DNA of 60,159 nt, taken from Acetivibrio ethanolgignens (GTDB lineage Bacteria; Bacillota; Clostridia; Lachnospirales; Lachnospiraceae). The notes beneath the pieces are model-generated. The model was not told the origin of the DNA and ran no database searches. It worked only from the letters and a program-made list of their open reading frames with translations. Of the stretch, positions 33,467-41,948 are shown in pieces. Where the stretch lies: the NCBI RefSeq assembly GCF_001461035.1, contig NZ_LNAM01000164.1, positions 1 through 60,159 of the forward strand, in the 5' to 3' direction. A program made the position numbers and the translations under genes. Position 1 is the first letter of the stretch; each line of letters starts with the position of its first letter.

Positions 33467-34239
33467 ATGTCAGAAATCAAGAGCTTTAGTGATTATAAAA
33501 GTAAATATAACAGCAATGTAGGTTATTCCACATTATTTGGCGGAACCTCCGACAGTTCATCCGTAGGAAATACCAATATGCTGTTTGATTATATTGCAAT
33601 TAAGAGCGGTAGCTATGGAAAACTTATGAAAGCATATTATGCAAAGCAGGATGCGGAAAAATTATCGGGTAAAAGCGATACCGCACAGAAACTTACACTG
33701 ATGAAAATAAGTGCGGATTCTTTGAAAAAATCAGTGGATACCCTGAATGATGCTTCGCTCTGGGAAAAGAAGAAAATAAAAAAGAAAGATGAAAAGACAG
33801 GGGAGGAAACAGAGGTAGAGGAGTATGACTGGGATGCAATCACCAAAATAGTAAAATCTTTTATTGATGATTATAATGATGTTATCAAGGAAGCAGGAGA
33901 ATCCAACACAAAAGATGTGTTGCGAAATGTTTTGTGGATGACAGGTATGACAGAAAAAACAGTAATTTGCTCTCTAAAATCGGAATTACCATAGGCAAGG
34001 GAAATAAGCTGGAACTGGACGAAGAGGCTTTGAAGAAAGCGGATATCAGTTCGCTGAAAACTGTTTTTACAGGATACAATTCTTTTACAAATAAAATAGC
34101 ACAGAAGGCGACTGCCATATCAAATGCTGCAAACCGGGCAAATACGACTTACACAAATAATGGTACATATTCTAAGGTAAATTTTTCTTTGACATTGAGT
34201 AGTTTGAACGGACCCTTGCAGGACTTCTTATGGCACTGA
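33467..34239 (+). pseudogene. Uncharacterised protein, frameshifted in an A-tract
   Basis: The first frame starts at ATG 33467 (MSEIKSFSDYKSKYNSNVGY) and runs to 33994. The C-terminal half is in the neighbouring frame (about 33955-34239: KNSNLLSKIGITIGKGNKL, EALKKADISSLKTVFTGYNSF). Adding one A to the AAAAAA run near 33956 joins them into about 257 residues. The joined protein is helical, with no signal peptide. Unknown family. It follows the FlxA-like gene with 19 bp between them, so the two probably work together. The lesion could also be a sequencing slip or a phase-variable tract. Confidence 0.72.
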
Positions 34240-34318
34240 GTCTTCTGTTACTGTTTCATGCAGCAAGGAAGTGTATAAGGAAATTTCTAAAACCTTGCTA
34301 AAAACTTTTTACTTTCTA

Positions 34319-34347
34319 TTGATAATATTTCGGTATGCCGATATAAT
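34319..34347 (+). promoter_or_regulatory. hipBA-like promoter with a palindromic operator between -35 and -10
   Basis: TTGATA (34319-34324), 17 bp, TATAAT (34342-34347). The spacer holds TCGG-TATG-CCGA (34330-34341), extended to TATTTCGG/CCGATATA with one mismatch. An operator overlapping the promoter fits autorepression by the XRE protein. Confidence 0.78.
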
Positions 34348-34363
34348 AAATAGAGAGGAGGAA

Positions 34364-34798
34364 ATGGCGATGGTAGAAAGGTTATTGAAGAAACAGAACA
34401 TGACAAAATACCGACTTGCGGTAGAAGCAGGTATTCCTCACGCTACACTGAACGATATATGCAGTGGAAAAACCAGATTGGAAAAATGCAGTGCAGAAAC
34501 GGTATATAAATTGGCAAAGGTATTGGGTGTTTCCATGGAAATGCTGACAGTTGCAGGAATACAGAATGCAGAAAGGGAACGTGCCTTTGAATATGGTCTG
34601 CCGGAATATCTGCAGCATGATTTAGATGCCTATAAGGAAGGTCTGAAAGTTAAGTCTGATTTATTGGACTGTTTGTGGGGAGAACTGTACGGAAGCATTA
34701 ACATAGCAGAAATTAATGATGGAGCAATTACACGGGAACATGCAGAATTTTTGCGAAACAAGTATCTTTTCGGAGGAAAACATGACAGGAACGATTGA
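34364..34798 (+). CDS. XRE-family antitoxin/regulator (HipB-like)
   Basis: 144 residues from ATG 34364 behind GAGAGGAGG, 17 bp after the -10. N-terminal HTH (MTKYRLAVEAGIPHATLNDICSGKTR, about 10-70) and a C-terminal segment (GLPEYLQHDLDAYKEGLKVKS) likely to contact the kinase. It overlaps the kinase gene by 17 bp. The arrangement, small HTH gene first and HipA-like kinase second with an operator in the promoter, is that of hipBA-type toxin-antitoxin systems. Confidence 0.82.
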   Translation: MAMVERLLKKQNMTKYRLAVEAGIPHATLNDICSGKTRLEKCSAETVYKLAKVLGVSMEMLTVAGIQNAERERAFEYGLPEYLQHDLDAYKEGLKVKSDLLDCLWGELYGSINIAEINDGAITREHAEFLRNKYLFGGKHDRND

Positions 34799-35711
34799 TT
34801 TTACGAACTGCAAAAAGATTTTAGGAAGGGCATATAATGGTGCTAACGGAAAGAAGATTGCAGTGGAATATAACGGAAGAGAGTATATGCTTAAGTTTCC
34901 ACCGTCGGGTGCGATAAAGCCTACAGAGCTGTCCTATACGAACAGTTGTATCAGTGAGCATATCGCAAGCAGTATCTTTAACATGGTTGGCATCAAGGCA
35001 CAGGAAACCCTGCTTGGAACATATGAAGTAAGCGGGAAAGTGAAGGTGGTATGTGCATGCTGGGATTTTACGGAAGGCAGGTACCGGTTGTTTGACTTTT
35101 GCTCCATAAAAAATACCATTCTGGATTCCGAGTCCGGAGGAAGCGGAACAGAACTGGCAGACATTATGGATACCATAGAAAAACAGCAGTATGTGGAACC
35201 GTCCCTTTTGATGCAGCACTTTTGGAATATGTTTGTGATAGATGCCCTGCTTGGAAATTTTGACAGGCACAATGGAAACTGGGGCTTTTTGTATGATGAT
35301 TCTACAAAAGAGGCAAGCCTTGCTCCGATTTATGACTGCGGAAGCTGTCTGTTGCCACAGGCAGACGAAAGGATTATGGAACAGGCACTGGTAAATGTAG
35401 ATGTGCTGAATGCCAGAATATACCAATTCCCAACATCAGCCATTAAGTTGGACGGAAGAAAAATCAATTACTATGATTTTCTTATGTCAGCAGAGGAACC
35501 GGAATGCAATGCCGCAATACAAAGAATGGTTCCGAAAATTAACTTGGAGCAGATAAAAGGGTTCATTGAGGAAGTACCCTTTATCACTGAGTTGCAGAAA
35601 AACTTTTATAAGAGATATATTACTGCAAGGTTTGAACAGATTTTAAAGCCTGCCTATGACATGGTAATGTCAGAAAAGCAGGAGCTGTCGGAACCGAATA
35701 TGACAATGTAA
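34782..35711 (+). CDS. HipA/CtkA-like Ser/Thr kinase, probable toxin
   Basis: 309 residues from ATG 34782 behind CGGAGGAAAAC. The catalytic loop is NFDRHNGNWGFL (D161, N166) and the metal-binding Asp is D185 in PIYDCGSCL; YMLKFPP near 38 would supply the ATP-binding Lys. These match the HipA/CtkA kinase fold rather than full-length HipA (about 440). No signal peptide. HipA kinases phosphorylate a cytoplasmic target such as an aminoacyl-tRNA synthetase and slow growth; the target here is unknown. Paired with the HTH gene that it overlaps. Confidence 0.85.
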   Translation: MTGTIDFTNCKKILGRAYNGANGKKIAVEYNGREYMLKFPPSGAIKPTELSYTNSCISEHIASSIFNMVGIKAQETLLGTYEVSGKVKVVCACWDFTEGRYRLFDFCSIKNTILDSESGGSGTELADIMDTIEKQQYVEPSLLMQHFWNMFVIDALLGNFDRHNGNWGFLYDDSTKEASLAPIYDCGSCLLPQADERIMEQALVNVDVLNARIYQFPTSAIKLDGRKINYYDFLMSAEEPECNAAIQRMVPKINLEQIKGFIEEVPFITELQKNFYKRYITARFEQILKPAYDMVMSEKQELSEPNMTM

Positions 35712-35726
35712 TAGATGAACTTAGAG

Positions 35727-35753
35727 GACACCGTAAAAAGCGGTGTCTTTTTT
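35727..35753 (+). terminator. Terminator after the hipBA-like pair
   Basis: GACACCG (35727-35733) with CGGTGTC (35741-35747), then TTTTTT. Confidence 0.85.
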
Positions 35754-35787
35754 GTGCAGAAAATTAAGAAAGAAGTGGAGGACGATC

Positions 35788-35895
35788 ATGAAAAAGATGT
35801 TAGTAGCAGCCGGTGTGTTGGCAGTTATCACAGGTGTGGTGGCTGCAGTATGCAAGAACCGCAAGAGATATACAAAGGTAAGAACAAATTATTAG
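35788..35895 (+). CDS. Small single-pass membrane peptide (35 aa)
   Basis: MKKMLVAAGVLAVITGVVAA followed by VCKNRKRYTKVRTNY: one hydrophobic helix with basic ends. ATG 35788 is behind AAGTGGAGGACGATC, a strong ribosome site, so it is probably translated. It lies 13 bp before a SAF-domain gene and probably belongs with it. Similar tiny membrane proteins occur next to SAF-domain genes in conjugative elements, recalled from context only. Function unknown. Confidence 0.55.
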   Translation: MKKMLVAAGVLAVITGVVAAVCKNRKRYTKVRTNY

Positions 35896-35908
35896 GAGGA
35901 ATCAAAGA

Positions 35909-36200
35909 ATGAAATTATTTAAGAACCGAACCGTGTTGGGAATTTTCTGTATTGCAGTGTCCCTGATTATCTGCTTTGTCATTACACCCCCCTTGTCAAT
36001 GCAGGCTTATCCAAGAAAGTCACCATTGTCCGTTTCAATAAACAGGTGAATGAGGGCGAAGAGATTACAAGGAATATGTTGGACGAGGTAGAGGTAGGAA
36101 ATCATAACCTGCCGGAGAACGTGATAAGAAATGTTGCAGATGTGGAAGGAAAATATCTGACCGCCACTGTGTATGTACGGTGCTTTGCAGATAATCATGG
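35909..36200 (+). pseudogene. SAF-domain membrane protein, frameshifted and truncated
   Basis: ATG 35909 behind TAGGAGG. It begins KLFKNRTVLGIFCIAVSLII, a membrane anchor. After a CCCCCC run (35987-35992) the correct frame is +1: NAGLSKKVTIVRFNKQVNEG, then EEITRNMLDEVEVGNHNLPE and KYLTATVY. This is a SAF (antifreeze-like) domain as in CpaB/RcpC. One missing C explains the frameshift. The 3' end is lost where transposase-like sequence begins near 36190. Relic of an accessory element. Confidence 0.72.
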
Positions 36201-36499
36201 AGCAGGAAGAACCAGAGCTTCCATCTGAGAATCGTACTGTTTTCACAGTAACTGTCCTGACGGGAGGGTACCTGTTCTTCCAGTGCCTGTGAAATGGTGG
36301 CAGATTCATGACGTTTATAGGGCACAATAATGTCGGGAAGCTCATGACTGATCCGCCCACAGCCTGTGCATTTCAGTCTCCGGATAATCGGATGGGCGAC
36401 AGAGGCATCCTGTCTGTATAATATCCTTTTACGACTTCCGATTACCTGAAATCCACCTTCGCACCATGGGCAATGGGCGCTCTCCCTGCTCCTTACATA
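36190..36499 (-). pseudogene. Fragment of a zinc-finger transposase-associated protein (DUF6431-like)
   Basis: On the minus strand the frame reads AHCPWCEGGFQVIGSRKR, LKCTGCGRISHELPDIIVPY and KRHESATISQALEEQVPSRQ, with two CxxC knuckles. The ELPDIIVPYKR pattern is that of DUF6431 proteins linked to insertion sequences; the name is from memory. It lacks a clear start and a proper C-terminus. It truncates the SAF gene. The stretch from 36500 to 36694 contains a terminator and no gene. Confidence 0.65.
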
Positions 36500-36564
36500 A
36501 AAAAATCAGAGTTATCCTTGCGTTCTAATCGGTAATGTTTTATAATGACCATGTTTAGTGAGTG

Positions 36565-36622
36565 GAGCATTCCCGATGACGTGCTGGTAACACGACATCA
36601 TAAAGGGAATGCTCTTTTTCTT
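36565..36622 (+). terminator. Terminator-like hairpin
   Basis: GAGCATTCCC (36565-36574) and GGGAATGCTC (36605-36614), then TTTTTCTTT. Long 30-nt loop. Confidence 0.65.
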
Positions 36623-36694
36623 TCTATAGATTTATGGTCATAATAACCGTCTGTTCATGGACTGGCAAGTCCGGTAGCTTTCGGATAAAAAACA

Positions 36695-37900
36695 GTGGCT
36701 ATAACAGTTACCAAAAAGCGTGAGTGCGTATATGGAACAGTAGTCCTGCTAAAGACACGTGAATTTGGGTATCTGGATGCAATGCTTGATTTTGTAGGCG
36801 GGCAGGAAATCCCGGAAAGGGAAAAGGATATCTGGAAACTTGAAAAATTAGACATCCCTTACAAAGACAACTTAATCAAAAGTTCCAAGACAATCAATTT
36901 CACCGGCATACCTCAAAAGGAAATCCGGGAAGAAGTGAAAAAGGGAATATACCTAAACCTACAGGGCGAAGCAATTGCTTGCGTACAAAAAGAGATGACT
37001 GCCATGAGGCGGTTATCAAAATACCTAAAGGAAAGGTATCCACGGATTCAGTCATGTAAGGAACTGGAAAGAGAAATCGTTGAAGAGTATCTGACCTACC
37101 TAAAAACTGAGGCAACAGAAACAAAACATTTTCATGCAGATATAAATAGGCTTCGGGCAGTCTTGGAAAGCATCGGTCATACATGCGGATATCAGAATTT
37201 AAGCACTTTATTTTTAACAAGAGATATCCCACCGGCACGAAAAGCAGAATTTAAGGTATATTCTGATGAAGAGTTAAAGCGATTAAATGCAGCAATTGTA
37301 AATATGGATGAGCAGACTGCAAGACTCATGGTAATTCATCAGATGCTGGGAACGAGAATTTCGGATACCCTAACACTTGAAACAGACTGCTTGTATGAAA
37401 AGGAAATTGATACTATTATTCGAATCCGGCAGATGAAAACTAGCACTTATGAGAAGCCGGTTAGTGCAGAACGGGCAGCTTTGATAAGAAAAGCGATTGC
37501 TTATACGCAGGAAAGATTCGGAGAAACACAGTACATTTTTGTTAACGAGAACAATCCGAATAAGCCGATGCAGTATGGTACGATACAAAGCCGAATCGTA
37601 AAGATGATTCGAGAGCAGAACATAAGAGATGACAATGGTAACTTATTCGGCTTCGGCTCTCACTTATACCGGCACTATTATGGCGTAAAGCTGACAGAGA
37701 TGCATTTGGATGACTGGACCATAGCAAAACTGCTCGGACACAGTAATCTCAAAAATGTAAAATATTATAGGAAGATGAGCAATCAGATTCTGGCAGATGA
37801 TACACGAAAGGCACGAAAAAGGTTGTCCGATATCATACTGCAAAATCTCGATGGATGGGGTGATGAATATGAGCAAATACGACAAGATGGTGGAATGTAA
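36695..37900 (+). pseudogene. Tn554-like tyrosine recombinase (TnpB type), N-terminally truncated
   Basis: 401 residues with a complete catalytic domain: R in HQMLGTRISDTLTLE, HxxR in SHLYRHYYGVKL, H in KLLGHSNLKNVKYY and the nucleophile Tyr just after. Full-length TnpB of the Tn554 group is about 630 residues. Here the frame begins in mid-domain after a stop at 36691 and has no ribosome site. No TnpA is present upstream. Followed by a TnpC-like gene in the canonical order. It is a remnant of a Tn554-family transposon. Confidence 0.78.
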
Positions 37901-38252
37901 CCGCAGAGTTAGTGTAGAAAAGATTAACCTTGCCAGAATAACAATACTGGAAATGGTAGAAGAAGGCGAGAGAGTGACAGTACCAAAACTGATGGTACAA
38001 ACAGGATTATCAAGAGGGTTCTTTTATAAGAATCCAACCGTGAGGAAATTGGTAGATGAAGCTGTGGAGAAACAGGCAGGTATGGTTGATCCACGAAAAG
38101 GAATCCTTGACATGGTCATGGATAACGAAATTGCAAAACTGCATGAGCAGATAAGACTCCTAAGAGGAGAGAACGAGCAGCTCAAAGAAGAGAATCAGAG
38201 ATTGAAAAAGGCTCTGGATAAAAAGAACATGAACATACTAAAAAACCTATAA
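37869..38252 (+). CDS. Tn554 TnpC-like protein (DUF6262)
   Basis: 127 residues from ATG 37869, overlapping the end of the recombinase by 32 bp. Central HTH-like segment (RVTVPKLMVQTGLSRGFFYKN) and a C-terminal coiled coil (EQIRLLRGENEQLKEENQRL). This is the third protein of Tn554-type transposons, which influences the orientation and frequency of transposition. Intact in frame, but it is unlikely to act without TnpA and a complete TnpB. Confidence 0.75.
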   Translation: MSKYDKMVECNRRVSVEKINLARITILEMVEEGERVTVPKLMVQTGLSRGFFYKNPTVRKLVDEAVEKQAGMVDPRKGILDMVMDNEIAKLHEQIRLLRGENEQLKEENQRLKKALDKKNMNILKNL

Positions 38253-38302
38253 GTAAAGAAAACAATAGAATACATGAACCTCGGAATTGAGGGGCATAAG
38301 TA

Positions 38303-38336
38303 AGCGCATGGTTAACATTGACTATGCGTTTTCTTT
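38303..38336 (+). terminator. Hairpin at the right end of the Tn554-like remnant
   Basis: CGCAT-GGT (38305-38312) with ACT-ATGCG (38321-38328), loop TAACATTG, then TTTTCTTT. The boundary to host DNA lies between here and 38367. Confidence 0.6.
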
Positions 38337-38367
38337 CATATAAAATATAAAGGGTGAACAGGAAACT

Positions 38368-38796
38368 ATGGATGAACCAACCAGTGGCCTGGATCCGCTT
38401 ATGCAGAATCGTTTTGTTGAATTGATTTTAGAGGAGAAGAAGAAGGGAGCTACGATTCTTATGTCCTCCCATATGTTTGAAGAGGTGGAGAGAACCTGCG
38501 ACAGAACGGCAATTATCAGAAGTGGGCGGCTGGCAGCTGTGGAAACATTGGAAAAGCTAAAGGAGAGTAAAAGAAAAATTTTTGAACTAAAGGCAGCCTC
38601 AGAAGAGGAAGCAACAGAGCTTTCTAAGGCATTACCGGGAAGTGAGAAAAAGGGTGTCTGGGTCAATACTACCGATGAGGGAAATATGGATGGTTTCCTG
38701 AAGAAAATCAGTCATTTTTCTATTGTAGATATGAATGTGCGGACGCAGACCTTAGAGGAACTGTTTATGAACTATTATGGGGAGGAATTAAAATGA
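38368..38796 (+). pseudogene. ABC transporter ATP-binding protein, N-terminus missing
   Basis: 142 residues beginning at the Walker B/D-loop (MDEPTSGLDPL), then the switch His in ILMSSHMFEEVERTCDR and a DUF4162-like C-terminal domain. The P-loop and signature motif are absent, so it cannot hydrolyse ATP. The missing half is not elsewhere in the window. The Tn554-like remnant ends just upstream. ATG 38368 is the internal Met of the Walker B, so the frame is a 3' remnant. Confidence 0.85.
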
Positions 38797-39247
38797 ACCG
38801 GATTTTATTTTTAAAGGAATGTAAATCAAATTATAAGCTTCTTCTGATTTTTATGGCAGTGCTTACGATGTATGGTTCCATGATTGTGGCTATGTTTGAC
38901 CCAAGGCTAGGAGAAAGCCTTGCTATGATGGCAGAAAGTATGCCAGATACCTGTATGGTTTTCTGCTGATTGCTTTCCCGTCGGTATTTATCGTGCTTTT
39001 AGCAAGCCGCCTTGTGACCCGTTACATAGACAGAGGCTCTATGGCATATCTTTTGGCGACACCAAACTGCCGGAGAAATATTATAGTAACCCAGGCAGTA
39101 TTTATGGCAGCCAGCCTCCTTTGTCTGGTAGCTTATGTAACAGTGCTTTGTCTGGCAGTCAGTGAAGGACTTTTTCCAGGTGAGATGGAGGTAAAGAAAT
39201 TTCTGGTACTGAATGCAGGTCTGTATGGACTTTTGCTTTTCTATTAA
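38793..39247 (+). pseudogene. ABC-2 type permease, frameshifted and truncated
   Basis: ATG 38793 overlaps the ABC gene by 4 bp. It reads NRILFLKECKSNYKLLLIFM to a TGA at about 38967. The adjacent frame then continues YGFLLIAFPSVFIVLLASRL, VTRYIDRGSMAYLLATPN and so on to 39247. Both pieces fit an ABC transporter permease subunit, with sequence lost near 38950. The 3' end is cut off at 39247 where an AT-rich inverted repeat and the Fic gene begin. It belonged with the preceding ATPase. Confidence 0.78.
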
Positions 39248-39280
39248 TTAACTATTGATATTTTATATAAAAATAGTTAA
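39248..39280. repeat. 9-bp inverted repeat at the junction upstream of fic
   Basis: TTAACTATT (39248-39256) and AATAGTTAA (39272-39280), perfect, 15-bp AT-rich spacer. It starts exactly where the permease is cut off, so it may be an insertion end or the Fic operator. Confidence 0.6.
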
Positions 39281-39318
39281 GATAGTAAGTAAGATAATAA
39301 GCAAGATGAGGTGATGGA

Positions 39319-40311
39319 ATGAATGATTATATACCACCATATACGATATCAAATAAAATGCTTGAATATGTCTCTTCCATTTCGGAAAAGGTTGGAAAAA
39401 TAAATAGTCATAAAGAACTGGAATCAAAACCTCACTTAAGAAGAAATAACAGGATACGGTCAATCCATTCTTCTCTGAAAATAGAAGCTAATTCGTTGTC
39501 TTTATCTGAAGTTAGGGATGCTATTAACGGACATCTTGTGCTAGGTAATCAGAAAGAGATTCAAGAAGTAAAGAATGCTTATGCAGCATACGAAAGAATA
39601 GAAGAAATCAATCCGTCAAGTATTACTGATTTAAAAAAGATATATGGAATAATGACGGATAGGATTGTAAATGAGTCAGGTGTTTTTAGAAAAGGGGATG
39701 AGGGGGTATTTTCAAGAGACAAATGTATTTTTGTTGCACCGCCACCACATAGGATAAACGATTTGATGAAAGAACTATTATTCTGGATTAAAAAGAACGA
39801 GGGCAAGGTGCATCCTCTTATCATGTCCGCTGTTTTTCATTATGAATTTGTTTTTATACATCCTTTTTCTGATGGCAACGGAAGAATGGCAAGGCTTTGG
39901 CACACGGTTATCTTATATAGATGGCGAAGTATATTTGCGTATATTCCGTTGGAGAGCCAGATTGAAAAATTTCAAGATGATTATTATGATGCTATAGCTC
40001 AATGTCATGTAAATGGTAATTCTGATATCTTTATTGAGTTTATGCTTGAAAAGATAGATCAGGCTCTCGATGATGTTATTTTACAGGTGAATAAATCTAA
40101 CGCTGGTACTTCGGAATATGTAAAGAGGCTTCTTGAATGTATGGAATATGATGTGCCGTATACAGCAAATGCTATTATGGAGCGGCTAGGTCTAAAATCA
40201 AAAGAAACCTTACGGAAAAATTATTTGAAGCCAGCTATGGAACTGGGACTGGTTAACATGACATTGTCAGATAAGCCTAACAGCAGGAACCAAAGATATG
40301 TAAAACAGTAA
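39319..40311 (+). CDS. Fic family protein (AMP transferase)
   Basis: 330 residues. Fic motif HPFSDGNGRMAR (near 187-198) with catalytic His and phosphate-binding Gly/Asn/Arg. It is preceded by the alpha-helical inhibitory segment SIHSSLKIEANSLSLSE, whose Glu corresponds to the (S/T)xxxE(G/N) inhibitor; here Ala replaces the Gly/Asn just after Glu. A winged-helix domain (about 265-330, AIMERLGLKSKETLRKNYL) closes the protein. Fic proteins AMPylate cytosolic targets; this class is self-inhibited. Single gene inserted between the broken permease and the YesN operon. ATG 39319, GATGAGGTGATGG. Confidence 0.9.
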   Translation: MNDYIPPYTISNKMLEYVSSISEKVGKINSHKELESKPHLRRNNRIRSIHSSLKIEANSLSLSEVRDAINGHLVLGNQKEIQEVKNAYAAYERIEEINPSSITDLKKIYGIMTDRIVNESGVFRKGDEGVFSRDKCIFVAPPPHRINDLMKELLFWIKKNEGKVHPLIMSAVFHYEFVFIHPFSDGNGRMARLWHTVILYRWRSIFAYIPLESQIEKFQDDYYDAIAQCHVNGNSDIFIEFMLEKIDQALDDVILQVNKSNAGTSEYVKRLLECMEYDVPYTANAIMERLGLKSKETLRKNYLKPAMELGLVNMTLSDKPNSRNQRYVKQ

Positions 40312-40342
40312 ACTTAAATGAAAAAGGTAGAGAGGAAGCAAT

Positions 40343-41947
40343 ATGGATTTATATAAAGTAATGCTGGTGGATGATGAGCCGGAGGTTATCGAGGCAGTTA
40401 TCCGGAAAATGGATTGGGAGGGGTTAGGCTTTGAAGTGATAGGCTATGCCCAGAACGGAGAGGAGGCTTTGGAGATAGCAGAGGGAAATGTACCGGATGT
40501 TGTGATGACGGATATTAAGATGCCTTTTATGGACGGCTTGACTTTAAGTAAAAAATTGAAGGAAAGCTATGATGGGATTAAGGTTATTATCTTTTCTGGC
40601 TTTGATGAGTTTGAGTATGCCAGAGAGGCAATTAAGCTGGAGGTTGAAGAATATATTTTAAAGCCGATTAAGCTGGAGGAGCTGACGGAGATTTTCCGGA
40701 GGATGAAGGAAGCCCTGGATAGAGAAAGAAATGAAAAACTGAACCTTCATATGCTTAAGGAATATTATCAGAAGAGCCTTCCTATGATGCAGGATCAGTT
40801 TTATATTGGGCTTTTAGAGGGAAGGATTGACAAGGAGCAGATTGACAGCTTCCGAAAGAACTACCAGATTGAGCTTGAGGCTCCTTTTTATACGGTAGCG
40901 GTGATTCGATTCCAGATGGCAGCAGAGGCTGCTGGTACTATGGAAAAGGAGCTGATGCAGTTTTCCATGAAACGTCTGGCAGATGAAAACCTGGAGAGCC
41001 TGTATCAATTTAAGAGCTTTTTGTATTTTGAGCAGATTGTTTATATTACAATGCTTTCGGACAAGTTCCAGGTAAAAGAATATACGGATCTTATGGATCG
41101 TATCTGCAAGACGGCGAACCGTATTCTTAAGATGAATGCGGCAGCGGGAATTGGCTGTGTATGTGAGAGCCTGGATGCTTTGTGTGATTCTTATACAGGA
41201 GCTAAAAATGCAGTATTTTATGGAGAGGGAAGAGGAAGCAACCAGGCGGTTTATATTGACTATATCCAACCACAAAGCAGTGCTACAACAGATTGGAGTG
41301 ATAAGGAAATTTCCTCTATTATCCGGGAAATCCGAGTGGGGGATAAAGAGAGCCTGGGAATCAAAATCGAAGAATTTATTGTGCATCTTAAGGAAGCTCA
41401 GATGCCGGTACCACAGTTTAAGATAACCTTGATGGAGCTGGTGACGGAAATGTATAAGATGACCTGTGCCTATCCGGTTGATGCAACAGAGATTTTTGGA
41501 GATGATATGGATGTTTACCGGATAGTAAATCATTTTACAACCATGGAGGATTTAAAGCAGTGGCTTTTAGAAAGCTGCTTAAAGCTTCGTAAATCAGCCA
41601 GCAGGGAACGGTCTAATTCGGCAAAAATTCTGGTGGATAAGGCGGTGGCTTATCTGGAGGAAAATTACAGTGACAGTGAGCTTTCGGTAGAAAAGCTGTG
41701 TGGAGTATTAAATGTCAGTGCGGCTTACTTTTGCACAATTTTTAAGAAAGAGACGGGAAAGACCTTCTTAAATTATCTGACAGACCTTAGAATGGAAAAA
41801 GCAATACGGCTTTTAGAGGAAACAGAAGAAAAATCCTATGTGATTTCTGAAATGGTAGGCTATGCGGAACCAAATTATTTCAGCTATGTATTTAAGAAAA
41901 AATATGGTATGGCACCTTCGAAATACAGAAAGACAAGAATGGAGTAA
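40343..41947 (+). CDS. YesN-type response regulator (REC + AraC HTH)
   Basis: 534 residues. N-terminal receiver with the DDE pocket (VMLVDDEPEV) and phospho-acceptor D57 in VVMTDIKMPFMDGL, switch Ser/Phe in FSGFDEFEYA and Lys in YILKPI. A central region (about 135-420) of unknown fold is followed by a C-terminal AraC-type double HTH (SVEKLCGVLNVSAAYFCTIFKKETGKTF; ISEMVGYAEPNYFSYVFKKKYGMAPSKYR). Pair with YesM (1-bp gap). Such systems usually control carbohydrate transport. The ATG follows AGAGAGGAAGC and only 31 bp separate it from fic, so its original promoter may have been lost. Confidence 0.92.
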   Translation: MDLYKVMLVDDEPEVIEAVIRKMDWEGLGFEVIGYAQNGEEALEIAEGNVPDVVMTDIKMPFMDGLTLSKKLKESYDGIKVIIFSGFDEFEYAREAIKLEVEEYILKPIKLEELTEIFRRMKEALDRERNEKLNLHMLKEYYQKSLPMMQDQFYIGLLEGRIDKEQIDSFRKNYQIELEAPFYTVAVIRFQMAAEAAGTMEKELMQFSMKRLADENLESLYQFKSFLYFEQIVYITMLSDKFQVKEYTDLMDRICKTANRILKMNAAAGIGCVCESLDALCDSYTGAKNAVFYGEGRGSNQAVYIDYIQPQSSATTDWSDKEISSIIREIRVGDKESLGIKIEEFIVHLKEAQMPVPQFKITLMELVTEMYKMTCAYPVDATEIFGDDMDVYRIVNHFTTMEDLKQWLLESCLKLRKSASRERSNSAKILVDKAVAYLEENYSDSELSVEKLCGVLNVSAAYFCTIFKKETGKTFLNYLTDLRMEKAIRLLEETEEKSYVISEMVGYAEPNYFSYVFKKKYGMAPSKYRKTRME

Positions 41948-41948
41948 A

